NCBI GenBank assembly: GCA_028715025.1
Contig: JAQTLG010000116.1
Span: 1-5,866 of the forward strand
Direction: 5' to 3'
DNA length: 5,866 nt
Source of the DNA: Dehalococcoidia bacterium
GTDB lineage: Bacteria > Chloroflexota > Dehalococcoidia > GIF9 > UBA5629
Shown here: positions 1-4,732 of the stretch, in pieces
Layout of the letters: each line of letters opens with the position of its first letter
How positions within the stretch are numbered: position 1 is the stretch's first letter
Program-made: the position numbers and the translations under genes
The notes under the pieces: generated by a model
The model's database searches: none
Told to the model about the DNA's origin: nothing
What the model saw: the letters and a program-made list of their open reading frames with translations, nothing else

Positions 1-339
1 GATCACGTCGCTGCTGATATTGTCCAGGCAATAACTGACAGTGTCCAGGATATTCTGCAGCATGTCTGCGAACGTGAAATGCTTCTTCTCCCGCGGGCTC
101 TTTCCGTGGGACAATAGGTGAACGCCCGCGATGTTGAATCCCGCACCGGCCAGCAGCGTCAGGAAGTCATCGTAGAAAAGGGGGTGTGTCATTGTGCCGG
201 GTATGAAAACGATGCAGGGACGTTTATCGCCGGCGTGGTATAGGGAAAGGGCGATTTTGGTGCCTGCCGATTCTATCAGCGTCTCGCTATAGTTATCCCA
301 GCCCGACAGGTTCAAAATCACTCTATCAGCGTCTCTCAT
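1..339 (-). CDS. alpha/beta hydrolase, N-terminal part (gene runs off the left edge)
   Basis: The open frame starts at an ATG (339-337), with an in-frame TAA just upstream at 348-346, and stays open for 113 codons to the window edge. The product has a typical alpha/beta-hydrolase start: a first strand (CIVFIPGT, residues 42-49) ending in the oxyanion-type turn PGTMTHP, then a helix (FYDDFLTLLAGAGF) and a second strand leading to LLSHGKSPR (75-83). That arrangement matches the lysophospholipase / serine aminopeptidase S33 group (family knowledge). The Gly-x-Ser-x-Gly nucleophile elbow and the Asp and His of the triad would lie beyond the window, so catalytic competence cannot be judged. No clear Shine-Dalgarno precedes the ATG; a GTG at 321-319 is a possible alternative start. 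The gene follows the M20 peptidase after 57 bases on the same strand and is probably its downstream operon partner. The substrate is unknown. Confidence 0.8.
   Translation of the reverse strand, partial: MRDADRVILNLSGWDNYSETLIESAGTKIALSLYHAGDKRPCIVFIPGTMTHPLFYDDFLTLLAGAGFNIAGVHLLSHGKSPREKKHFTFADMLQNILDTVSYCLDNISSDVI
272..335. repeat. 14-bp direct repeat, two copies 50 bp apart
   Basis: The exact 14-mer TCTATCAGCGTCTC occurs at 272-285 and again at 322-335. Both copies lie in the first 25 codons of the alpha/beta hydrolase. The 50-bp offset is not a multiple of three, so the copies are read in different frames (DADR and ETLIE). It may be a short local duplication or coincidence; there is no third copy nearby. 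Confidence 0.5.
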
Positions 340-396
340 GACCGTTTATTTTACACTGACAGTCAAATCCCCGGCCACATCATGCTACAGCAACAC

Positions 397-1731
397 TTAT
401 TCGCCGTATTGTTGAAGCAATTGGTAAATGGCCTCGCTTCCGAAGTCCAGCGCCTTGACCGGCACGCGCTCGTCCGCCGCGTGAAAGAGCTGTTCGAAGT
501 TGATGTCCGGGGGTAGCTTGAGGGGAGTGAACCCGTAGGTTTGTATGCCAAGTTTGGCGAAAAGGCGGGCGTCCGTCACGGCCGGGAAGAGCATTGGTGT
601 GGGTGTGCTGCCCGGGTCAGCTTCTCTGAGTATATCAGCCAGCGTATCGTAAAGGCCCATGTCGGGCTGCGGCATTCCGCCGCCGTAATAGGACAACTCG
701 TATTCTACATCGCTGCCGGCCAGGCCCTTGAGCTCCGCGATGATATCGTCAGGTGAAAAGCCCGGTAGCAGGCGGCAGTCGAGGCCCAGTGAAACCTGGC
801 ATGGTATCTGGTTGAAACTCTCCCCGCCGCGTATGGTGGTGGCAGAGACGGTGTTGTGCAGTATGGGATCGAACATGCGCACCTGCTGGCCGAATGTATC
901 GAGGATTGAATTGGTCAGCGCCGGTATGAGCATCTGCATGAAGGTCTGCTTGAGCGGGCTTGGCAGCCCCTCGGCCGTGCAGCGGACCTGCTCCTTGGCA
1001 ACGGGTGTTATGTGCGCCGGGAGTCGGTGTTCCAGGTTTTGCAGAAAGCGCGCCACCCGCGCCATGATGCCGCCCCGCTCGGGCCACGCCCCGTGGCCGC
1101 CCTTGCCGTAGATATTGGCTATCAGTCCGCAGCCCTGTTTTTCAGAGACCATGATGGGATAGAAGCGGTGCCTCAGTATGTGTGACGTGTAGCCGCCGAA
1201 TTCGCCGATGGCGTACTTAACGCCCTGGAAAAGCTGCGCCTGGCTGTTGACCAGGTATTCGGCGCCGTAGGTGCTGCGGCTCTCCTCGTCGCTGAGCACC
1301 GCCAGCAGCACATCGCCGGCCGGTACCAGACCGTCGGTTTTAGCGCGCATCATGACTGCCAGCATCATGGCTATGCCGCCTTTCATGTCCAGCGCGCCGC
1401 GGCCCCATACATATCCGTCCAACTCCTCCCCTACAAAGGGATTGAGCCTCCATTTCTGATTGGCGGTGGTTACGACGTCGATATGGCCGTACATCAACAG
1501 CGGCGGCGCGGAACCCCGGCCCTGGATGCGGGCTATCAGGTTGGGGCGGGACGAATCGCTGGCCACGATCGTATTCTGAACACTCGCCCAGTCCAGCAGA
1601 CCCTTGATATAGTTGATGCAGGCAGCTTCGTTCCCCGGCGGATTGACCGTGTTATGGCGGATCAGGTACTTGAGGATCTCGGCCGGATGGGTATAGATTG
1701 CGGCCTGCTCTCCTGAAGGCGAGCTGTTCAT
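397..1731 (-). CDS. M20 family metallopeptidase / N-acyl amino acid deacylase (ArgE/DapE-like)
   Basis: The product is a 444-residue cytoplasmic zinc or cobalt hydrolase of the M20 superfamily (ArgE, DapE, CPG2, aminoacylase group), which removes acyl groups from amino acids or cleaves small peptides. Visible motifs: GHIDVV (82-87; metal ligand H83, catalytic D85), WGRGALDMKGG (109-119; bridging ligand D115), DEE (148-150; catalytic base and ligand glutamates), GEFGG with E177, dimerisation-domain GGHGAWP (211-217; H213) and the C-terminal ligand H417 in HAADERV. All expected ligand positions are present and the length is normal. The start is the ATG at 1731-1729, preceded by AGGAGA with 6-base spacing. 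The frame stays open 26 codons further upstream, but that stretch has no family similarity and overlaps the promoter region. The alpha/beta hydrolase follows on the same strand, suggesting a small hydrolytic operon. The exact substrate cannot be read from motifs; ArgE or DapE function is not implied, since no arginine or lysine genes are adjacent. Confidence 0.93.
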   Translation of the reverse strand: MNSSPSGEQAAIYTHPAEILKYLIRHNTVNPPGNEAACINYIKGLLDWASVQNTIVASDSSRPNLIARIQGRGSAPPLLMYGHIDVVTTANQKWRLNPFVGEELDGYVWGRGALDMKGGIAMMLAVMMRAKTDGLVPAGDVLLAVLSDEESRSTYGAEYLVNSQAQLFQGVKYAIGEFGGYTSHILRHRFYPIMVSEKQGCGLIANIYGKGGHGAWPERGGIMARVARFLQNLEHRLPAHITPVAKEQVRCTAEGLPSPLKQTFMQMLIPALTNSILDTFGQQVRMFDPILHNTVSATTIRGGESFNQIPCQVSLGLDCRLLPGFSPDDIIAELKGLAGSDVEYELSYYGGGMPQPDMGLYDTLADILREADPGSTPTPMLFPAVTDARLFAKLGIQTYGFTPLKLPPDINFEQLFHAADERVPVKALDFGSEAIYQLLQQYGE

Positions 1732-1737
1732 AGTATT

Positions 1738-1743
1738 TCTCCT
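1738..1743 (-). promoter_or_regulatory. ribosome binding site deciding the M20 peptidase start
   Basis: AGGAGA on the minus strand lies 6 bases before the ATG at 1731. This is near-ideal Shine-Dalgarno spacing and supports that ATG over the longer reading beginning at 1809. Confidence 0.8.
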
Positions 1744-1762
1744 GTGCTTGCCCCAACGGATT

Positions 1763-1768
1763 ATTATG
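1763..1768 (-). promoter_or_regulatory. possible -10 box for the M20 peptidase
   Basis: CATAAT (5 of 6 to the sigma70 -10 consensus) lies 31 bases upstream of the ATG on the minus strand. No good -35 box is found at 16-18 bases; the nearest tolerable match, ACTACA, needs a 19-base spacer. The call is weak and rests on the -10 and its location alone. Confidence 0.35.
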
Positions 1769-1858
1769 CACGAACTGCCAGGCTCATTGTAGTAAATGCC
1801 CGTAGCCATGTCCAGCGCTTTCCCTCGTCTGGCATGCGCCGACCGCTATCCGGCATTA

Positions 1859-1879
1859 TTGACTTGTTACAGGTGTCAA
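1859..1879. promoter_or_regulatory. candidate operator: inverted repeat TTGAC-N11-GTCAA
   Basis: Perfect 5-bp arms TTGAC (1859-1863) and GTCAA (1875-1879) flank 11 bases, so arm centres are 16 bp apart. The repeat covers the -35 element and most of the spacer of the predicted promoter, where a dimeric repressor would block RNA polymerase. The short arms mean chance is possible, and no regulator gene is present in the window. Confidence 0.3.
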
Positions 1880-1887
1880 ACTATCAT
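1859..1887 (+). promoter_or_regulatory. sigma70-like promoter for the ABC permease-ATPase operon
   Basis: TTGACT (1859-1864, 5 of 6) and TATCAT (1882-1887, 5 of 6) are separated by exactly 17 bases, the optimal spacing. Transcription would start near 1894, leaving a leader of about 17 bases before the TTG start at 1911. That is just enough for the GGAG ribosome binding site at 1898-1901. An inverted repeat TTGAC-N11-GTCAA (1859-1879) overlaps the -35 and spacer. Confidence 0.65.
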
Positions 1888-1897
1888 TACCGGGAAC

Positions 1898-1901
1898 GGA
1901 G
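1898..1901 (+). promoter_or_regulatory. ribosome binding site for the permease TTG start
   Basis: GGAG lies 9 bases before the TTG at 1911. The next in-frame ATG is codon 58, after the first membrane segment, so the TTG is the only start that retains the expected N-terminal anchor. Confidence 0.65.
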
Positions 1902-1910
1902 CTGAATGAA

Positions 1911-3173
1911 TTGAGATCTCCTCTCAGGGCCAGATTTAATCCGGCGGAGCTGGGCAATGACCTTCGAGTAGCCTTTTTCCTGGTATTCAAAGCGGTTACA
2001 AGAGGCAACAAGTACACCCTGGTGCTGACCATACTGGTCACGACACTGGCATTCATCAATATCATTTTCACCTCATCCATCATGAATGGGGCCATCAGCA
2101 AGGCCTATCAGCAGGCGCAGGAAAACTATGTCTCCAACATCGTGATATTGCCCGCAGTTGACGATAAATACATCAACCAGGTGCAACAATTGAAAACCAG
2201 GATCAACACCCTTCCCGGAGTGGTAAGCTGCAGCTCGCGTTACTCCCAGTCGGGGCTGATCAGGTACGATCCGGAGAAGGACAACCTGGATGTGCGTGAG
2301 AAAGCCTGGAACATTAAATCCATCGACCCGGAAGAAGAAATAAAGGTAACTAATCTTCAGAACTACATGATCGCCGGCAGATACCTCGAGGAGGGCGACC
2401 GCGACCAGATCATCATGGGCAGGGAGATATCAGGAGGTTACGGGGCCAGCTTCCAGATTTCCTCGCTCAAGGGTGCGCAGGTCGGGGACCAGGTTACCAT
2501 AGCCTACGGCAACGGGGTCAAACGTGATTACAAGATCAAGGGTATCTATAATACCTATTTCCCCCTGGCTGATCTCAACGTCTTCGTGACAGAGAAGGAG
2601 ATGGAATCGGTGCTGGGCCTGCACAACAGGGCCTCCGAGGTGCTGATCAAGACGGACGGCTCGGTGCCCGAGCGGGTTTACATCGACCGGTTGAGGATGA
2701 TGGGGATTGAAGAAGAGCAACTCAACGTCTGGATGGATTTTATCGGTTATATCAGCGGGCTGACGCAGACCTTCGATATAGTTAAAACCATCGTGACCTT
2801 TATCGGGCTGCTGGTGGCGGGCGTTACCATATTTATCGTCATTTTCATCGCAACAGTCAATCGCCGGCGGCAGATAGGTATACTCAAAGCCATCGGCATG
2901 AAGGAGCGCATAATCATCCTCTCCTATATATTTCAGGCCGTATTTTATGCGTTCCTGGGAATCATCGCCGGGCTGGTCGTGATCCACGCAGGCCTGGTGC
3001 CCTACTTCGTCCGGCATCCACTCCCCATGCCGATCGGACTGGTCAGTCTGGCACTGGTAAGGCAGGATATGGCGGTCGCTATATTAAGCATGCTGCTGGT
3101 CAGCGTGGTGGCCGGCTTCATACCATCGTGGATGGTGACCCGGCAGAATATCATCAAGGCTATCTGGGGCTGA
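1911..3173 (+). CDS. ABC transporter permease, FtsX/MacB type
   Basis: The 420-residue integral membrane protein has the four-helix plan of type VII ABC permeases (FtsX, LolC/E, MacB). A cytoplasmic N-terminus leads into TM1 (about 35-57). A large extracytoplasmic MacB-PCD-like domain follows (about 60-285). The FtsX domain then has TM2 (290-315), TM3 (334-358) and TM4 (386-407). NRRRQIGILKAIGMKER (317-333), between TM2 and TM3, is the characteristic FtsX-domain loop that contacts the ATPase. The C-terminus SWMVTRQNIIKAIWG matches the usual ending of the family. It starts with TTG, supported by GGAG 9 bases upstream and a near-consensus promoter. Four bases separate its TGA from the ATPase ATG, so the two are surely co-translated. 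Such permeases act as homodimers and drive mechanotransmission, lipoprotein extraction or export of peptides and macrolides. No membrane-fusion protein or outer-membrane gene is adjacent, so the substrate is open. Confidence 0.93.
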   Translation: MRSPLRARFNPAELGNDLRVAFFLVFKAVTRGNKYTLVLTILVTTLAFINIIFTSSIMNGAISKAYQQAQENYVSNIVILPAVDDKYINQVQQLKTRINTLPGVVSCSSRYSQSGLIRYDPEKDNLDVREKAWNIKSIDPEEEIKVTNLQNYMIAGRYLEEGDRDQIIMGREISGGYGASFQISSLKGAQVGDQVTIAYGNGVKRDYKIKGIYNTYFPLADLNVFVTEKEMESVLGLHNRASEVLIKTDGSVPERVYIDRLRMMGIEEEQLNVWMDFIGYISGLTQTFDIVKTIVTFIGLLVAGVTIFIVIFIATVNRRRQIGILKAIGMKERIIILSYIFQAVFYAFLGIIAGLVVIHAGLVPYFVRHPLPMPIGLVSLALVRQDMAVAILSMLLVSVVAGFIPSWMVTRQNIIKAIWG

Positions 3174-3177
3174 GAGC

Positions 3178-3864
3178 ATGATAATTGAAGCTAAAGCTTT
3201 GAAAAAAACATTCGGCGGCGCGGTGCCGGTTGAAGCGCTCAAGGACGTCGACCTTCAGATCAACAGGGGGGAGTTTGTGGGTATCATGGGGCCCAGCGGC
3301 TCGGGCAAGTCCACCCTTTTGCACATGCTGGCGTTACTGGACGATCCCACTGCCGGAAAAATTATAGTGGATGGCACGGACATAGCGACGCTGTCATCCA
3401 TGCAGAAGACCGGTTTCCGCCTCAATAAACTGGGCTACGTATTCCAGGAGTATGCTCTGCTGCCCGAGCTGAATGCGCTGGAGAATGTCTACCTGCCGCT
3501 TATGATGCTGGGCGCTCCAGCTAGGGAATACCGCCGGGCTGCGATGGAGATGATGGAGACGGTGGGACTGGGCAAACGCGCCAAACATCTTATCAGCCAG
3601 ATGTCCGGCGGCGAGCAGCAGCGTGTAGCCATAGCCAGGGCGCTGGTCAATAATTCAAAAATACTCTTTGCGGATGAACCCTGCGCCAACCTGGATACCA
3701 AAAACTCCGCTATCGTCATGAATCTTTTGCGCAACCTGTGCGATGAGAGGAAACAGACTATTATTATGGTCACCCATGAGCCGGAGCACATGCAGTTCGC
3801 CGACCGCATCATCTGGATCAAGGACGGCATGATTGAGAAGGAAGAAAAAGCAGGGGGAAGATGA
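3178..3864 (+). CDS. ABC transporter ATP-binding protein, LolD/MacB type
   Basis: This 228-residue nucleotide-binding subunit powers the preceding permease at the cytoplasmic face. All core motifs are visible: Walker A GPSGSGKST (38-46), Q-loop VFQEYALLP (Q90), ABC signature MSGGEQQRV (142-150), Walker B ILFADEP (162-168, catalytic E167), D-loop CANLD (169-173) and the switch histidine H200 in VTHEPEH. Length and motif order are standard for LolD, FtsE and MacB ATPase subunits. The YALLPELNALENV segment after the Q-loop is typical of this subfamily. The signature carries E where LSGGQ is most common, and the D-loop has A where LolD usually has G; both are tolerated variants. The ATG follows the permease stop by four bases and has only a weak ribosome site, so translational coupling is likely. 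A hairpin lies about 50 bases past the stop. Confidence 0.97.
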   Translation: MIIEAKALKKTFGGAVPVEALKDVDLQINRGEFVGIMGPSGSGKSTLLHMLALLDDPTAGKIIVDGTDIATLSSMQKTGFRLNKLGYVFQEYALLPELNALENVYLPLMMLGAPAREYRRAAMEMMETVGLGKRAKHLISQMSGGEQQRVAIARALVNNSKILFADEPCANLDTKNSAIVMNLLRNLCDERKQTIIMVTHEPEHMQFADRIIWIKDGMIEKEEKAGGR

Positions 3865-3916
3865 AAAGTGTGGGGCTTTCCTGAGTGGCGGCCTGATTAG
3901 ATCTGACGGAAGAAAC

Positions 3917-3953
3917 ACTGAAGGGCCTGTCGTTCATAGACAGGCCCTTCAGT
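3917..3953. terminator. hairpin between convergent genes, probable bidirectional terminator
   Basis: A perfect 15-bp inverted repeat (arms 3917-3931 and 3939-3953, with AGGGCCTGTC in the stem) encloses a 7-base loop (GTTCATA). It lies between the end of the ABC ATPase gene (3864, plus) and the end of the thioredoxin gene (3973, minus), where a shared terminator is expected. Neither side has a true U-tract: plus-strand RNA continues CGAAUACAAAG, and minus-strand RNA continues GUUUCUUCC, which is only partly U-rich. It may terminate better for thioredoxin, or mainly protect 3' ends. Confidence 0.75.
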
Positions 3954-3972
3954 CGAATACAAAGTCCCTGGC

Positions 3973-4305
3973 TTAGTTATACCTGGTCAATTCGTCTGCC
4001 AGAGCCTTTTTCGGCAGAGCTCCCACCTTGCGGTCGGCCAGTTTCCCGTCCTTGAAGATGAGTAGAGTGGGTATAGCCTGCACCTGGAACCTGGCTGCGA
4101 TATCCTGGTTCTCATCGGTGTTCAGCTTGCCGAAAGTGATCTTACCTTTGAGGTCGGTGGCCAGCTCATCGATCACAGGCGACATCATGCGGCAGGGGCC
4201 GCACCATGGGGCCCAGCAATCCACCACCAGCGACCGATTATTCCTTATAGCCTCCTCCATGTTCCGGCTGTTCAGCTCGAGCACGAGCCCTTTTTCGTTC
4301 TCCAT
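3973..4305 (-). CDS. trxA: thioredoxin
   Basis: This 110-residue cytoplasmic thioredoxin reduces protein disulfides, recharged by thioredoxin reductase (family knowledge). The active site WCGPC is at 34-38 (C35 nucleophile, C38 resolving), the buried acid D29 precedes it, and cis-proline P79 sits in AIPT (77-80). The GKLNTDENQDIAARF segment and the final helix match the full thioredoxin fold, and length is normal. An extra cysteine (C30, in VDCWAPWCGPC) replaces the Phe of E. coli thioredoxin. The ATG at 4305 has an excellent ribosome site (GGAGG, 5-base spacing) and a TATAAT box upstream, so the gene appears to be a separate transcription unit although it follows the dehydratase and small cysteine-rich gene on the same strand. 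The symbol is by fold; the organism may have paralogues. Confidence 0.97.
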   Translation of the reverse strand: MENEKGLVLELNSRNMEEAIRNNRSLVVDCWAPWCGPCRMMSPVIDELATDLKGKITFGKLNTDENQDIAARFQVQAIPTLLIFKDGKLADRKVGALPKKALADELTRYN

Positions 4306-4310
4306 TTTAC

Positions 4311-4315
4311 CCTCC
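4311..4315 (-). promoter_or_regulatory. ribosome binding site for thioredoxin
   Basis: GGAGG on the minus strand lies 5 bases before the ATG at 4305, a strong Shine-Dalgarno that suggests high expression. Confidence 0.8.
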
Positions 4316-4339
4316 GTGTGTTAATTAAACTGTATGGAA

Positions 4340-4345
4340 ATTATA
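4340..4345 (-). promoter_or_regulatory. -10 box of the thioredoxin promoter
   Basis: A perfect TATAAT on the minus strand lies 34 bases upstream of the thioredoxin ATG, in an AT-rich stretch that contrasts with the surrounding GC-rich coding DNA. No convincing TTGACA is found 15-19 bases upstream (best candidates match about 2 of 6), so the promoter may depend on an activator. A palindrome at 4374-4393 is suitably placed for one. Confidence 0.6.
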
Positions 4346-4373
4346 TTGCAGGTATGGAGGAGGGAACATGATT

Positions 4374-4393
4374 TTAGTCACGGTGTGACCTAA
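4374..4393. promoter_or_regulatory. inverted repeat upstream of thioredoxin (operator or weak terminator)
   Basis: TTA-GTCAC-GGT-GTGAC-C-TAA: perfect 5-bp arms (4377-4381 and 4385-4389) extended by TTA/TAA with one unpaired C. Its centre is about 40 bp upstream of the thioredoxin -10 box and just past the stop of the small cysteine-rich gene. It could bind a dimeric regulator of thioredoxin, or be a weak hairpin ending the dehydratase transcript. No U-run follows it on the minus strand. Confidence 0.35.
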
Positions 4394-4402
4394 GTAACAT
4401 GG

Positions 4403-4708
4403 CTATTTAGACAAGCGGCTTATCTCGTCGGCAATGAGGGCTGCCAGATGTTTTTCGCTGCGCGGGCTGCCGTCGAGGCTCTCGCCGGCGATTATGAGGT
4501 GATGTCGAGCCTGGGATTTATACTCGTCCTTATCCGCACAGGCGCGCCGGCAACCGCAGAGTATGATAAGCAGGTCCAGTCCCGGGGCATCCGATGCCAC
4601 AACCTCAATGCCATCCCTGACGTGAGCGAGCTTGCGGACCTGCGAGGCCAGGGAGGACAGGTCGATCTCCGGATTGCACGAGCCGCAGAACTTCAGCGCG
4701 ATTTTAAT
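4403..4708 (-). CDS. small cysteine-rich hypothetical protein (CxxCNP ... CGCxxxC), non-canonical start
   Basis: The frame is open from 4729 to a TAG at 4405-4403. The only start among ATG, GTG and TTG is a GTG at 4600, which would cut off the first cysteine motif. From a proposed ATT start at 4708-4706 (GCAGG six bases upstream) the product has 101 residues. It begins with KIALKFCGSCNPEIDL (C8, C11), followed by a predicted helix, a hydrophobic strand with LIILCGCRRAC (C51, C53, C57), then a helical C-terminus ending DEISRLSK. There is no signal peptide or membrane segment. Five cysteines in two clusters suggest binding of a metal or Fe-S cluster, or redox activity (inference). I do not recognise a named family; the start resembles small uncharacterised proteins opening with a CGxCNP motif, from memory only. 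It begins 24 bases after the dehydratase stop, so an operon is likely. The GTG-initiated 64-residue form is the alternative. The exact start is uncertain. Confidence 0.68.
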   Translation of the reverse strand: MKIALKFCGSCNPEIDLSSLASQVRKLAHVRDGIEVVASDAPGLDLLIILCGCRRACADKDEYKSQARHHLIIAGESLDGSPRSEKHLAALIADEISRLSK

Positions 4709-4732
4709 GTTGAGCCTGCCCGGTAGGTTTTA

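Noticed and set aside
340..396. Possible terminator or promoter between the M20 peptidase and the alpha/beta hydrolase
   Set aside because: Only a 4-bp ACTG-A-CAGT repeat is visible, with no convincing -10/-35 pair or U-tract. The two genes are better read as one transcript.
728..1111. 127-codon plus-strand frame, and the overlapping 749-1087 minus frame, inside the M20 gene
   Set aside because: Both overlap a gene with complete catalytic motifs, have low-complexity composition (Arg/Ser/Pro or Ala/His/Gly) and show no domain.
1732..1809. 26-codon N-terminal extension of the M20 peptidase frame (start at 1809)
   Set aside because: The internal ATG at 1731 has AGGAGA at ideal spacing, the extension lacks family similarity, and it would span the likely promoter region.
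2430..3017. 195-codon open frame on the minus strand inside the permease gene
   Set aside because: It is fully antisense to a well-supported FtsX-type permease. Its product is rich in His, Asp and Pro with no recognisable domain, as expected of an antisense shadow in GC-rich DNA.
3489..3830. 113-codon minus-strand frame inside the ABC ATPase gene
   Set aside because: It is antisense to an ATPase with every canonical motif, and its product looks like random Ser/Arg-rich shadow coding.
4448..4726. 92-codon plus-strand frame opposite the small cysteine-rich gene
   Set aside because: The minus-strand reading has clustered cysteine motifs and operon position behind the dehydratase. The plus-strand product has no recognisable pattern and no ribosome binding site of note.
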